In this document: positions 25,332 to 35,349 of the stretch, in pieces | Layout of the letters: every line of letters begins with the position of its first letter | Numbering within the stretch: the stretch's first letter is position 1 | Origin: Candidatus Tenderia electrophaga | GTDB taxonomy: Bacteria; Pseudomonadota; Gammaproteobacteria; Tenderiales; Tenderiaceae | Assembly: GCA_001447805.1 (NCBI GenBank) | Contig: CP013099.1 | Location: 124,001 to 188,000 of the forward strand | DNA: 64,000 bases | Direction: 5' to 3' | Notes under the pieces: generated by a model | The model's database searches: none | Told to the model about the DNA's origin: nothing | Seen by the model: only the letters and a program-made list of their open reading frames with translations | Made by a program: the position numbers and the translations under genes

Positions 25332-25763
25332 TTAGCGGCAGTTGGATGGACGATATTTTGAATCCAGAGAGCCGGTGGCGCAGGTCCATTGAACGCCATT
25401 TGGACCGCCGGTGCCGGTGAAGACAATCGTTTCGCCAGCAGCGGCGTCACCGCCAAGCGCTCTGAATGCAACAGTAATCGTTCCAGTGGTTGAGCCGGTA
25501 CGGGCTACGGTTACGCCTTGGACTACGTCGGTGGTGGAAGCATTAGCCACACCCGCTTGTGCTTGGGTGGGAAAGTCATTTTCGGACAAGTAGTACTCTG
25601 AGATGGCCGTGCGCGCAGCGTTGGCATAGCCAATCCCTTCAGTAACCTTGGCGCGAATGGTGTAATCCTGATATGCCGGAATCGCCACCGCCGCCAAAAT
25701 CCCAATGATCGCCACAACGATCATGAGTTCGATAAGTGTAAAACCTTGTTGTACCTTTTTCAT
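25332..25763 (-). CDS. pilA: major type IVa pilin
   Basis: The 143-residue prepilin has a short basic leader, M-K-K-V-Q-Q-G, cut by PilD before the N-methylated Phe. [20 protein letters not shown] follows with Glu5, the assembly helix. The C-terminus has two cysteines (W-T-C ... S-N-C-R) for the D-region disulfide. The Ala-, Thr- and Ser-rich middle ([10 protein letters not shown]) offers possible O-glycosylation sites. It has a strong AAAGGAGAAAGG ribosome site, a sigma-54 promoter about 130 bases upstream, and pilR/pilS next to it. It is the filament subunit assembled by PilB/PilC. Confidence 0.95.
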   Translation of the reverse strand: MKKVQQGFTLIELMIVVAIIGILAAVAIPAYQDYTIRAKVTEGIGYANAARTAISEYYLSENDFPTQAQAGVANASTTDVVQGVTVARTGSTTGTITVAFRALGGDAAAGETIVFTGTGGPNGVQWTCATGSLDSKYRPSNCR

Positions 25764-25894
25764 TTGCCTTTCTCCTCGTGCCAGAGTGTTGTGTATCGTT
25801 TAAGAACCAAGCATAAACCGTTCTTCGGTATCCATATCGGTCCGGGTGTTCCAGACTTTAATACGTTGAGAACTTTTTGCCTCGGTAGTTACAG

Positions 25895-25911
25895 AGCACT
25901 TCCCGTGCCAA
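25895..25911 (-). promoter_or_regulatory. sigma-54 promoter of pilA
   Basis: The reverse strand reads TTGGCACGGGAAGTGCT, with GG and GC ten bases apart, an almost ideal -24/-12 element (consensus TGGCAC-N5-TTGC). Transcription would begin near 25884, leaving a leader of about 120 bases before pilA. PilR, the enhancer-binding activator, is encoded immediately upstream at 26126-27466. PilR sites are expected in the A/T-rich stretch 25920-26100. Confidence 0.88.
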
Positions 25912-26125
25912 GTTTTCGGTGAGGAGGGTGTGTGGAGTTGTTGTTACCCTTCCGTCCCTGGATTCGGATTTATTATGTCATATTTTTCTAGTTTGAATAG
26001 GGGGTTAGGGGTGTTCTTGTAGTTTGTTTTTCGGGCAAGCGGTGGGCGGATATTGGCGTGAGGGAAACGTTTATTCGACTGACAATGTGACAGATTTTGT
26101 CACTTTTTGACAATGCCGGTCGTAA

Positions 26126-27466
26126 TTAATCGATACCGAGCTTTTTCAGCCGATAGCGCAGTTGTCTGAAGGAGATGCCAAGCAGTTTGGCGGCGGCGGT
26201 TTTGTTGTATTTGCTCTGTTCCAGGGCCTTTTGGATGGCCTCTTTTTCTTGGTCGCCGAGAAAGGAGTCCAGCGGTTGGTCGTCCATGGGTATGTCGTGG
26301 TTATGGTTATGCGTATCCGCCGGCAGCTGCAGGTCTTCTTTATTAATAGTGTCGTCCTCGCACAGTGTGAAGGCGCGCTCGAGTATGTTTTCCAGCTCCC
26401 TGACATTGCCAGGAAATGAATAGTTGAGCAGGGCCTCCCGGGCCTCGTTCGATAGCCGCGGCTTTTCCAGGCCGGCCTGCTGCGCGATCTTGGTGAGAAA
26501 GTGATCGGCCAGTTGGGGGATGTCGTCTTTGCGTTCCTGCAGCCCCGGCACCCGCAGTTCGATGACATTGATACGGTAGAACAGGTCCTGGCGGAACTCG
26601 CCCGCCTCTACCAGCTGGCTTAGATTCTTGTGGGTGGCGCTGAGGATGCGCACGTCCACCGGTACCTCGGTCTGGGCACCGACGGGGCGAATGGATTTTT
26701 CCTGGATGGCGCGCAGCAGTTTGACCTGCATGTGCAAAGGCAGGTCGGCCACTTCGTCCAGAAACAGGGTGCCGCCGTCGGCGGCCTGGAACAGACCGGC
26801 CTTGTCTGTGTTGGCGCCGGTGAAGCTGCCCTTTTTATGGCCGAAGAATTCGCTCTCCATCAGTTCTTGGGGGACGGCGCCGCAGTTCACCGGGACGAAG
26901 GGGGTATCGGCCCGCGGGCCCTTGTCGTGGATCAGACGGGCCACCAGTTCCTTACCACTGCCGGAGGCGCCGCTGATATAAACCGGTGCCTGGCTGCGCG
27001 CCAGCTTGACGATCTTGTTGCGGATCTTGCGCATCTGTTCCGACTCGCCCAGCAGGGTGTCGCGGCTGCGGCGTTCGACCTGGCTGGTCTCGCCGTGTTT
27101 GAGTTTGAGTGCGGTGGTGACAAGGTTGCGCAGCATCTGCAGGTCGACGGGTTTGGAGACGAAATCATAGGCGCCGGTCTTGAGGGCGGCGATGGCGGCC
27201 TCCATGTTGCCGTGGGCGGTGATCATGGCCACCGGGGTGTTGGGGTAGTGCAGCTGGATATGCTTGATCAGGTTGAGGCCGTCGCCGTCCGGCAGTTTCA
27301 TATCGGTAAAACAGAGATCATATTCATTGCAGGCCAACTGTTTCTTGGCCGCGTCCATGTCGGCGGCGGTATGGACGATGATGTCCATGCGCTCGAGGGT
27401 CATCTCGAGCAGTTCCAGGATGTCGGGCTCGTCGTCCACCACCAGGGCAATGGCTTTGGGGCTCAC
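26126..27466 (-). CDS. pilR: sigma-54-dependent response regulator PilR
   Basis: PilR activates pilA through RNA polymerase-sigma-54. The 446-residue protein has a receiver domain (V-V-D-D-E-P-D at 8-14, phospho-Asp in F-T-D-M-K-L-P-D-G-D-G), then an AAA+ domain with Walker A G-A-S-G-S-G-K-E. The sigma-54 contact loop G-S-F-T-G-A is a Ser variant of GAFTGA. The Fis-type helix-turn-helix at the end is T-A-A-A-K-L-L-G-I-S-F-R-Q-L-R-Y-R. The GTG start at 27466 overlaps the pilS stop as GTGA. A longer frame to 27790 is a pilS shadow. Confidence 0.96.
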   Translation of the reverse strand: MSPKAIALVVDDEPDILELLEMTLERMDIIVHTAADMDAAKKQLACNEYDLCFTDMKLPDGDGLNLIKHIQLHYPNTPVAMITAHGNMEAAIAALKTGAYDFVSKPVDLQMLRNLVTTALKLKHGETSQVERRSRDTLLGESEQMRKIRNKIVKLARSQAPVYISGASGSGKELVARLIHDKGPRADTPFVPVNCGAVPQELMESEFFGHKKGSFTGANTDKAGLFQAADGGTLFLDEVADLPLHMQVKLLRAIQEKSIRPVGAQTEVPVDVRILSATHKNLSQLVEAGEFRQDLFYRINVIELRVPGLQERKDDIPQLADHFLTKIAQQAGLEKPRLSNEAREALLNYSFPGNVRELENILERAFTLCEDDTINKEDLQLPADTHNHNHDIPMDDQPLDSFLGDQEKEAIQKALEQSKYNKTAAAKLLGISFRQLRYRLKKLGID

Positions 27467-29088
27467 TGGGCCGTTCTCCGTCGTCTCGGGTCCGCGAAGG
27501 TGATGCGGAAACAGCTGCCGCCGGTATTGGCGGGGAAATAACTCAAGTGTGCATAATTGCATTCGGCCAGCTCTTTCGCAATATATAGCCCCAGGCCGGT
27601 GCCTTTGTTGTCGGTGGTGAAAAACGGTTCGAACAGCTGATCGACGACCTCCGCGGCCACCCCGGGGCCGTAATCGATCACGTCCAGATAGGGCGTTGGA
27701 TTGTCCGCCCTGGTCGTGGCTCGAATGGCCAGTCTTGGGCTGCCGCTGTGGGCCAGGCTGTGGCGCACACCGTTGTGGCACAGGTTCCACAAGACCTGGT
27801 GCAGCTGGCTGGGATCGAATTCGCAGCTCAATTGCTCCGGGATGACGTCCAGCTCGATCAGCCCGCGATCGATGTTCTGGCCGCGGCAGAATTCGTCGAT
27901 AAATTCCTCCAGCCAGGGCTTGAGTGCGATGACCTCGGGTTGAGCCTGGTTGCGGCGCCCCAACTGCAGCACATTTTCGATAATGCTGTTCATGCGTCGT
28001 GTATTGCCGCGGATGATCTCGGTGAGGCGCTGCTCACGCTGATCGAGATGGTCGGACTCCGCGAGCAGCTGACCGGCGTGGCCGATGGCGCCTAAGGGGT
28101 TGCGGATTTCATGGGCGATACTGCCGGCCAGTCGGCCCAGGGAGGCCAGTTTGAGCTGCTGCGCCTGCTGACTCATGGCGGCCGTATCTTCGAGAAAGAT
28201 CAGGGTGCCGGTGTATTCGCCCAGTTTGGCGAAGTGGGGCAGCACCTCGGTGGCGCCGGTTGCCGGCTTAAAGCGTTGCGGGGGGGCGCTTGGGTCAGCC
28301 AGCCAGCGGGCTTGCTCGGCGGCAAGCTCGGGACACACCTTTTCCAGCCGCGGTCGCCCGTTTGGTGGCTTGATATCCAACAGACGGCGCGCCGATTCAT
28401 TGATCTGCCACAGGCAGGTTTCGTTGTCGATGACGGCCACACCGGTCTGCATCTGCTGAATGATGTACTGGGTCAGTAGCTCCATGTTGGCCAGGTCGAT
28501 GCCGCGTTTTTCCGCCAGCGCCTCGCTTTCGCGAACGCGCCTCGACAATACATGGGCTAGCAGGGCGGTGGCGAAGAAGGCGGCGCCCAGTAGGCCGGCA
28601 TGGGTGTAGGCCGTGGGCATGGTCGGATTGCTGAGCTGGATATAGATGTGTTCGCCCAGTATCAGTAGAGAGGCGATGGCGGCGAACCCCAGGGCGCTAC
28701 GCCCGGGCAGCAGAATGCTGCCGCCCGCCACGGCGACGATGATCAGCATGCCCAGACCGCTTTGTACGCCACCGGAGGCGTGGAGCAGCAGCGTAATGGC
28801 AACGCAATCGACGACAACTTGAAAGTAGACCTGGATAGGAAATTCAGGCCGGCGCCAATAAATGGTGAAGACATTGGCGACGGAGACTATGAAATAGGCA
28901 ATCGCCGTCAGCTGGAAGATCGTCGGGTCGTGTTGGCCGATGGATTGGATGCTGAAATCCATCATGGCGTTGATCAAGAAGGCGCCCGAGATCAACAGAC
29001 GATAGAGATTGAACAGCCGCAGCGGCCGCCAGGTTTGCTGTGCCGGTGTGCCGTCGCTTGCCTTGAACTGGTTTGTCGCGCTCTGCAT
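27463..29088 (-). CDS. pilS: sensor histidine kinase PilS
   Basis: PilS phosphorylates PilR in response to pilin levels in the inner membrane. The 541-residue protein has six N-terminal membrane helices (~25-190), a PAS-like domain (V-A-V-I-D-N-E-T-C near 220), and the phospho-acceptor box S-I-A-H-E-I-R-N-P-L-G-A near 325. The ATPase domain shows N-L-C-H-N-G-V-R-H-S, D-Y-G-P-G-V and G-T-G-L-G-L-Y-I-A-K-E-L. It is translationally coupled to pilR by the GTGA overlap. Confidence 0.95.
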   Translation of the reverse strand: MQSATNQFKASDGTPAQQTWRPLRLFNLYRLLISGAFLINAMMDFSIQSIGQHDPTIFQLTAIAYFIVSVANVFTIYWRRPEFPIQVYFQVVVDCVAITLLLHASGGVQSGLGMLIIVAVAGGSILLPGRSALGFAAIASLLILGEHIYIQLSNPTMPTAYTHAGLLGAAFFATALLAHVLSRRVRESEALAEKRGIDLANMELLTQYIIQQMQTGVAVIDNETCLWQINESARRLLDIKPPNGRPRLEKVCPELAAEQARWLADPSAPPQRFKPATGATEVLPHFAKLGEYTGTLIFLEDTAAMSQQAQQLKLASLGRLAGSIAHEIRNPLGAIGHAGQLLAESDHLDQREQRLTEIIRGNTRRMNSIIENVLQLGRRNQAQPEVIALKPWLEEFIDEFCRGQNIDRGLIELDVIPEQLSCEFDPSQLHQVLWNLCHNGVRHSLAHSGSPRLAIRATTRADNPTPYLDVIDYGPGVAAEVVDQLFEPFFTTDNKGTGLGLYIAKELAECNYAHLSYFPANTGGSCFRITFADPRRRRTAQ

Positions 29089-29151
29089 CAGGTCGATTCG
29101 CGTAAAGATAAGCCCAATTTTACTATCGGAACAGCCGGACGGAGTTGTAGT

Positions 29152-29364
29152 CTATTCTTGGCTGTGTTCTTCCGAGCAGTACAACCGGCCGTCCTTTTCC
29201 ACGGCCTCGTCTTTGGGGACCAGGATGCCGCATTTGTGGCAGGCGACGGTTTCCGCGTAGGCGTTCGGGAGTTGGTCTTTGGTGCGCTTGCCGCGGCGCA
29301 GGCGTCGTATCAAAAAGAAGGCTAAGGCGACAAATAGGGTGGCGATGAGTAATCTGAATAACAT
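29152..29364 (-). CDS. PP0621-like small membrane-anchored zinc-finger protein
   Basis: The 70-residue protein has an N-terminal membrane helix (L-L-I-A-T-L-F-V-A-L-A-F-F-L-I), a basic stretch (R-R-L-R-R-G-K-R) and a metal-binding C-terminus with C-H-K-C and Y-C-S-E-E-H. That is a treble-clef-like C-x-x-C ... C-x-x-x-H pattern of the PP0621 family, of unknown function. It lies 63 bases upstream of pilS and is probably co-transcribed with pilS-pilR, hinting at a link to pilus control. Confidence 0.75.
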   Translation of the reverse strand: MLFRLLIATLFVALAFFLIRRLRRGKRTKDQLPNAYAETVACHKCGILVPKDEAVEKDGRLYCSEEHSQE

Positions 29365-29395
29365 ACTGTGTGTGCCTGATCGAATTTTGTAGAGT

Positions 29396-29416
29396 CCCGA
29401 GACGAAGCGTCTCGGG
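29396..29416. repeat. perfect hairpin in the leader of the PP0621-like gene
   Basis: CCCGAGACG (29396-29404) and CGTCTCGGG (29408-29416) form a 9-bp stem with a 3-base loop, 32 bases before the small gene's ATG on the reverse strand. There is no run of T on either side, so a terminator is doubtful. It could be a leader hairpin or a protein-binding palindrome. Confidence 0.5.
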
Positions 29417-29533
29417 GTGATTATTATATCCCATCATCGGGGAGACAGGGTTTATCATCGCCGCGGTGTCCCGGCACTCGTCCCACGGGAGATGTAGTAT
29501 GGGGGTTTGTGAATTTTGCTGTAAGGAGTACCC

Positions 29534-30379
29534 GTGAATCGCTGGAATAATGGATTGCTGAGGCTGGGCATGGCGTGGCTGTTAATGGCGGTGGCCGCCG
29601 TGGGATATGCTGAGCCGCAAGTCTCATCGGCGCCTCGGGTATTGACGGTGGGCGTGGTGCCCCAGTTTGATGTACGCCAGATTCATGCGGTGTGGCGCCC
29701 CATCCTCGATGAGTTGGAGCGGCGCACCGGTTTCGCGTTCGTGCTACGCGGGGCGTCCACGATTCCATCCTTTGAGCGCGATCTCGCCGTTGGCGAATTC
29801 GATCTCGCCTATATCAACCCCTATCATGCAGTCACGGTGAGCGGTCGACATTACACCCCGCTGGTGCGGGATGTGGGCACCGATTTGCATGGTATTTTGG
29901 TGGTGCCGCGGCAGAGTCCGATCCAGTCGGTTCAGGAATTAGAGGGGCGGACGGTTGCGTTTCCCGCCCCGATGGCATTGGGGGCCACCTTGCTGATGCG
30001 CGCCGAATTGCTTGATCGTTATGGCGTTGAGGTCGTACCCCGCTATGTGCAGAGCCATAGCTCGGTCTATCTCAATGTGGCCTTGGGCGAAACCGTCGCC
30101 GGGGGCGGCGTACAAAAGACATTGGCGCAACAACCGCATGAACTGCAGTCGTCCCTGCGGGTGGTGTATCGAACCCAGACCGTGCCCTCCCATCCCGTTG
30201 TGGTCCACAATCGTATTCCGCCTGAGATTCGCGATCGGCTGCTGCAGGCATTGCTGGCGTTGGGGCGGGAACCCGGCGGGCGCGAACTATTGTCCGGCGT
30301 GCCGATCGCGGCGCTCGGGCCGGCGTCCGTAGAGGAGTACCGGTTCCTGCGCGAGTTGGGCCTGAAGCGCTTTCAATAG
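29534..30379 (+). CDS. periplasmic PhnD-like binding protein
   Basis: The 281-residue protein starts with GTG after AAGGAG. A signal peptide ends near residue 26 (V-G-Y-A-E-P). The PhnD/phosphonate-binding pattern includes V-G-V-V-P-Q-F-D, a D-L-A-Y-I-N-P-Y segment around residue 97, V-P-R-Q-S-P-I-Q-S-V-Q-E-L-E-G-R-T-V-A-F-P near 130, and a Y-V-Q-S-H-S-S-V-Y motif near 175. There are no ABC permease or ATPase genes here. Instead a hybrid histidine kinase begins 4 bases later, so this is more likely a ligand sensor feeding the kinase than a transport component. Confidence 0.85.
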   Translation: MNRWNNGLLRLGMAWLLMAVAAVGYAEPQVSSAPRVLTVGVVPQFDVRQIHAVWRPILDELERRTGFAFVLRGASTIPSFERDLAVGEFDLAYINPYHAVTVSGRHYTPLVRDVGTDLHGILVVPRQSPIQSVQELEGRTVAFPAPMALGATLLMRAELLDRYGVEVVPRYVQSHSSVYLNVALGETVAGGGVQKTLAQQPHELQSSLRVVYRTQTVPSHPVVVHNRIPPEIRDRLLQALLALGREPGGRELLSGVPIAALGPASVEEYRFLRELGLKRFQ

Positions 30380-30383
30380 TGCC

Positions 30384-32237
30384 GTGACTATGGGGATACG
30401 CGCAAAACTACTCTGGCCTATGGTGTTGGCCTTCATGTTGTTAATGGGGGTGATCCACTTCTATTTCGTGCCCAGCCTGTTGGAGAGCGAGCGGGCCTCC
30501 GCCCTGCGCTATGAGCATGAGATATTGACTGCCCTGGAGATGGGCATGGTTCAGGATCTGTTGCGCGGCGATCTGGCGGCCATCTATGCCACCCTGGACG
30601 GTCAAATCGAAAACCGCAATGGGGTGTGGGTATGGTTGGAATTGCGTAATGCCGATGGCAAACGGCTGTATCCCCTGACTCCTCGTCCGCGCCCCAGCGG
30701 TGAATATCTGAATGCAATCGAGCATGTCATGGTATGGGACGGCGCCCAAGTGGCTCAACTCAGCCTGGTGGCCGATTTGGAGGAAAAATACATGGCTGCG
30801 CTTACCCAGGTGCGCGGCCTGGAACAGATGGTGCTGCTGGTGTTGGTGCTGCTGCTGGGGATGGGCTTATGGTTGCAGGAACGGTGGGTGCGGCGGCCAT
30901 TGGCGCGGCTGGAGCACGCCGCAGCGCGCATCTCCGGTGGGGATTTCGATGTCGCTCTGCCGGCGGCTTCGCGTGATGAGATCGGCCGTCTCACCTCGGA
31001 ATTTGATGTCATGCGCAGCAATCTGCGCTCTGCCCAACAGGTGTTGATCGACGCCAAACGGGAGGCGGAGCAGGCCAGCCAGGCAAAATCCGAGTTTTTA
31101 TCCCGCATGAGTCATGAATTGCGTACGCCCCTGAATGCCATTCTCGGTTTTGCCCAATTGATGGAGCTGGATGCGCGCGACCCCCAGAGTCGGGAATATA
31201 TCGGCGAGATCTTGCGGGCCGGCGATCATCTGCTGGACCTCATCGAAGAGGTGCTGGACTTGGCCCGGGTCGAAGCGGGCAAAGTGAATCTGCTCCTGGT
31301 CGAGGCCGATGCGCAGAAACTTTGCCGCGCATGCGTCACCCTGATGCAGCCCGAGGCAAAACAGATGGGGGTACAGCTGAACGCGCGCCTCGACGCAATA
31401 GACGGGGCTCGGGCGTATGTGGACGAAACCCGCTTCAAACAAGTGCTGATCAATCTTTTGTCCAACGCCATTAAATACAACCGCGAAGGGGGTCATGTGA
31501 CGCTTTCTTGCGCACCCTATCCTTCCGGGCGGCTCAGGTTCTCAGTCACCGACACCGGCAAGGGCTTGGACCAAACGCAGCAGCAACGCTTGTTTAATCC
31601 CTTTGATCGGCTTGGCGCCGAAGGCGGGGCGGTGTCCGGTACCGGTATCGGCTTGGTGATCTCGAAACGTTTGATCGAGGCGATGGGGGGAGAGATCGGT
31701 TTTTACAGTCGAGTCGGCGAAGGGAGTACCTTCTGGGTCGAAGTCGACGCGGTCGATCTCAGCCACATCTCGAACGATGCGCAATCCGGTGCTAATGTTG
31801 CGCCAACTCCAGCGTTGGCCGAGCTTCCGATGGCGCCCAAGACCCTGCTCTATATCGAAGATAACCGCGCCAATCTGCATCTGGTGCAACGCATCATTGA
31901 GCAGCATACCCCCTACCGGCTGTTGTGGGCCGCGGATGCTAGCCAGGGCGTGGCACTGGCGCGCGAGCATATGCCCGATTTAATCTTGCTGGATATCAAT
32001 CTGCCGGACAGGGATGGTTTCGCGGTCCTGGACGAACTGCGGGCCTTGGAAAAGGCCCAATCGGTTCCAGTGGTTGCCGTCAGCGCCAACGCCACGCTCA
32101 AGGACGTGGAGCGCGGCCAAGCGGTCGGGTTCGCGGCCTATTTGACCAAGCCGATAGGCGTAAAGGCCTTGTTGAAAACGATCGCTAACGTGTTGAGTGA
32201 CTCCGAACGGCAGCGCAACAACGAGACGATGCAGTGA
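30384..32237 (+). CDS. hybrid sensor histidine kinase with C-terminal receiver
   Basis: The 617-residue protein has a membrane helix at ~8-28, a periplasmic domain of about 115 residues, and a second helix at ~145-165. A HAMP domain, a short coiled coil and the HisKA box F-L-S-R-M-S-H-E-L-R-T-P-L-N-A follow. HATPase motifs are N-L-L-S-N-A-I-K-Y-N, D-T-G-K-G-L and G-T-G-I-G-L-V-I-S-K. The C-terminal receiver shows Y-I-E-D-N and the phospho-Asp in L-L-D-I-N-L-P-D-R-D-G. It is coupled to the PhnD-like gene, which may bind the periplasmic domain in the manner of TorT-TorS. No separate output regulator is adjacent. Confidence 0.93.
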   Translation: MTMGIRAKLLWPMVLAFMLLMGVIHFYFVPSLLESERASALRYEHEILTALEMGMVQDLLRGDLAAIYATLDGQIENRNGVWVWLELRNADGKRLYPLTPRPRPSGEYLNAIEHVMVWDGAQVAQLSLVADLEEKYMAALTQVRGLEQMVLLVLVLLLGMGLWLQERWVRRPLARLEHAAARISGGDFDVALPAASRDEIGRLTSEFDVMRSNLRSAQQVLIDAKREAEQASQAKSEFLSRMSHELRTPLNAILGFAQLMELDARDPQSREYIGEILRAGDHLLDLIEEVLDLARVEAGKVNLLLVEADAQKLCRACVTLMQPEAKQMGVQLNARLDAIDGARAYVDETRFKQVLINLLSNAIKYNREGGHVTLSCAPYPSGRLRFSVTDTGKGLDQTQQQRLFNPFDRLGAEGGAVSGTGIGLVISKRLIEAMGGEIGFYSRVGEGSTFWVEVDAVDLSHISNDAQSGANVAPTPALAELPMAPKTLLYIEDNRANLHLVQRIIEQHTPYRLLWAADASQGVALAREHMPDLILLDINLPDRDGFAVLDELRALEKAQSVPVVAVSANATLKDVERGQAVGFAAYLTKPIGVKALLKTIANVLSDSERQRNNETMQ

Positions 32238-32248
32238 CGCGGAGAAAT

Positions 32249-32325
32249 TGGTCGGAGTGAGAGGATTCGAACCTCCGGCCCCTGCCTCCCGAAGGCAGTG
32301 CTCTACCAGGCTGAGCTACACTCCG
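32249..32325 (-). tRNA. proK: tRNA-Pro (anticodon CGG)
   Basis: The 77-nt reverse-strand gene has acceptor arms CGGAGTG/CACTCCG and a D-arm containing AGCCTGGTAG. The anticodon stem is CTGCC/GGCAG with loop TTCGGGA (anticodon at 32291-32289), the T-arm GGTTCGAATCC, and an encoded CCA at 32251-32249. It reads CCG proline codons. It lies 7 bases beyond the ispB stop on the same strand and converges on the hybrid-kinase gene. Confidence 0.97.
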
Positions 32326-32332
32326 AATTATA

Positions 32333-33361
32333 TTAGTACGTCCGGTTGACCGAGAACTCGGCCAGCGCGTACAGGGCGTCTTTATATACGCTTGGGGCGA
32401 GATTGGCAATGGCTGCGGCGGCCATTTGTGCCTCTTCGCGGGCCAAATCGGCAGTGTAGGTGATGGCGCCGGTGTCTTGAACGGCGTCGATGACGGCGGC
32501 GATTTCATCCCGGCCGCCGTTTTCGATGGCGTGACGAATGACCGCCGCCTGTACGCTGCTGCCGCTGCGCATGGCGTAGATCAAGGGCAGGGTGGGTTTG
32601 CCCTCGGCCAGGTCGTCACCGATATTCTTGCCCATCTGGTCGGCATTGGCGCTGTAGTCGAGCACGTCGTCGATGAGTTGAAACGCCGTGCCCAGGTGCA
32701 TGCCGTAGGCGGCCAGGGCGCGTTCTTCATCGTCCGGCCGTTTGCTCAACACGGCGCCCAATTGGGTGGCGGCCTCGAACAGCTTGGCGGTCTTGGAGTG
32801 AATCACCTCCAGATAACGCGCCTCGGTGGTATCGGCATCGCGGCAGTTGAGCAGCTGCAGCACCTCGCCCTCGGCGATGGTGTTGGTGGCATGGGCCAGG
32901 ATCTCCATGACGCGCATGTTTTTCACGTCCACCATCATTTCGAAGGCGCGTGAGTAGAGAAAATCCCCCACCAGCACGCTGGCCTCGTTGCCCCAGATAT
33001 TGTTGGCCGTCTCCTGGCCGCGGCGCATGTCCGAGCCGTCGACGACATCGTCGTGGAGCAGGGTGGCGGTGTGGATGAATTCTATTATGGCTGCAATATC
33101 AATATGTTGCGATCCGGTGTAGCCGAAGGCGCGCGCCGTCAGCAGCACCAGCAGGGGACGCAGGCGCTTGCCGCCGCTATTGATGATGTAGTGGCCCAGC
33201 TGGTTGATGAGCGCCACGTCGGATTGCAGCCGGTCCTGAATCACCCGATTCACTGCAGTCATATCGCCCTGGGTCAGGTCGATGATGGTCTGTATGTCAA
33301 ACGGGGGCGCGGCCGCAGCTTGCGGGGCTTTATTTTGAGTGATAAGCATAGGTAAGCACAT
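32333..33361 (-). CDS. ispB: all-trans polyprenyl (octaprenyl) diphosphate synthase
   Basis: IspB makes the long isoprenoid side chain of ubiquinone from FPP and IPP. The 342-residue protein has the first aspartate-rich motif L-L-H-D-D-V-V-D near residue 97 with the following R-R-G, the second L-I-D-D-V-L-D near 225, and G-G-K-R-L-R-P early on. ATG 33349 (M-L-I-T-Q-N) is an alternative start. It is divergent from rplU-rpmA, the usual gammaproteobacterial arrangement. Chain length cannot be proved from sequence. Confidence 0.95.
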   Translation of the reverse strand: MCLPMLITQNKAPQAAAAPPFDIQTIIDLTQGDMTAVNRVIQDRLQSDVALINQLGHYIINSGGKRLRPLLVLLTARAFGYTGSQHIDIAAIIEFIHTATLLHDDVVDGSDMRRGQETANNIWGNEASVLVGDFLYSRAFEMMVDVKNMRVMEILAHATNTIAEGEVLQLLNCRDADTTEARYLEVIHSKTAKLFEAATQLGAVLSKRPDDEERALAAYGMHLGTAFQLIDDVLDYSANADQMGKNIGDDLAEGKPTLPLIYAMRSGSSVQAAVIRHAIENGGRDEIAAVIDAVQDTGAITYTADLAREEAQMAAAAIANLAPSVYKDALYALAEFSVNRTY

Positions 33362-33412
33362 TTTAGTGGCGAAGAAGACGCACTTACAAGCGCTTATTTT
33401 GCGCCGCCGGGT

Positions 33413-33441
33413 TTGACCTTGGCCGCAACAGGGGTTAGAAT
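33413..33441 (+). promoter_or_regulatory. sigma-70 promoter of rplU-rpmA
   Basis: TTGACC (33413-33418), a 17-base spacer and TAGAAT (33436-33441) form a near-consensus promoter. The expected start near 33448 leaves a leader of about 85 bases before rplU. Confidence 0.7.
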
Positions 33442-33531
33442 TCGGCCTCTTTTGTATTTGTCTGAATTTATTGGGCCTTCGCCGCGCTCGTCGGGGGCGG
33501 CACTAGCTATAGAAATTTTGGAGAAAACGGC

Positions 33532-33843
33532 ATGTATGCTGTCATAGTAACCGGTGGCAAACAGTATCGCGTGGCTGAAGGCGATGTGGTGCGTGTTGAG
33601 AGTTTGCCCGTTGAAGAGGGCGGTAGTGTGGAGATCGACAAGGTCCTGATGATCACCAACGGCGATGACGTCAAGGTCGGCGCGCCCTATGTCGACGGCG
33701 GCAAGGTCACCGCCACCGTGGCCGGGCACGGCCGCGGCGAAAAGATCAAGATCGTCAAGTTCCGTCGCCGCAAGCATTCGCGCAAGCAGATGGGACATCG
33801 TCAGAATTACACTGAGCTGAAGATCACCGGCATCGCCGGCTGA
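33532..33843 (+). CDS. rplU: ribosomal protein bL21
   Basis: The 103-residue protein begins [14 protein letters not shown] and has [16 protein letters not shown] near the C-terminus, diagnostic of bL21, which binds 23S rRNA near bL20. GGAG lies 9 bases before the ATG. It is first in rplU-rpmA. Confidence 0.98.
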   Translation: MYAVIVTGGKQYRVAEGDVVRVESLPVEEGGSVEIDKVLMITNGDDVKVGAPYVDGGKVTATVAGHGRGEKIKIVKFRRRKHSRKQMGHRQNYTELKITGIAG

Positions 33844-33869
33844 GCAGCGCGCTAAAGAGGTATTCAGAA

Positions 33870-34127
33870 ATGGCACATAAGAAAGCGGGTGGTAGTAGTC
33901 GCAACGGTCGCGATTCAGAGAGTAAACGCCTGGGCGTCAAGGTCTTCGGCGGTCAACGCATCAATGCCGGCAGCATTATCGTGCGCCAGCGCGGTACGCG
34001 TTTTCATCCCGGCGTGAATGTGGGCTGTGGTCGCGACCACACCCTGTATTCCACCGTGGACGGTGAGGTGGTGTTTGAAGTCAAAGGCCCCCAAAACCGC
34101 AAGACCGTCAGCGTCGTTCCCGCCTAG
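33870..34127 (+). CDS. rpmA: ribosomal protein bL27
   Basis: The 85-residue protein begins [16 protein letters not shown] and contains [12 protein letters not shown]. bL27 reaches the peptidyl-transferase centre through its N-terminal tail, which has no cleavable extension here. AGAGG precedes the ATG. It ends at an intrinsic terminator. Confidence 0.98.
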   Translation: MAHKKAGGSSRNGRDSESKRLGVKVFGGQRINAGSIIVRQRGTRFHPGVNVGCGRDHTLYSTVDGEVVFEVKGPQNRKTVSVVPA

Positions 34128-34154
34128 ATTTCCCGCTAAAGCGGATACGCGACT

Positions 34155-34182
34155 AAGGCCCCGTCAGCGACGGGGCTTTTTT
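34155..34182 (+). terminator. rpmA intrinsic terminator
   Basis: A GGCCCCGTC/GACGGGGC stem with a 3-base loop (34157-34176) is followed by TTTTTT. It ends the rplU-rpmA transcript; obg begins 100 bases later and may have its own promoter. Confidence 0.92.
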
Positions 34183-34221
34183 AGTTATGCAGCAGCGAAC
34201 AGAGAAAAGGGTACAGAATAG

Positions 34222-35310
<1,089 letters not shown>

Positions 35311-35349
35311 AGCGCGACAATAGCGCATCGATATTTTTGTAGATTCCTC

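Noticed and set aside
27467-27790. N-terminal extension of PilR
   Set aside because: The extra residues read the pilS 3' end in another frame; GTG 27466 with the GTGA overlap and the normal 446-residue length is the better start.
29396-29416. Intrinsic terminator upstream of the PP0621-like gene
   Set aside because: The stem is perfect but has no T run on either strand and no gene to terminate; kept only as a hairpin.
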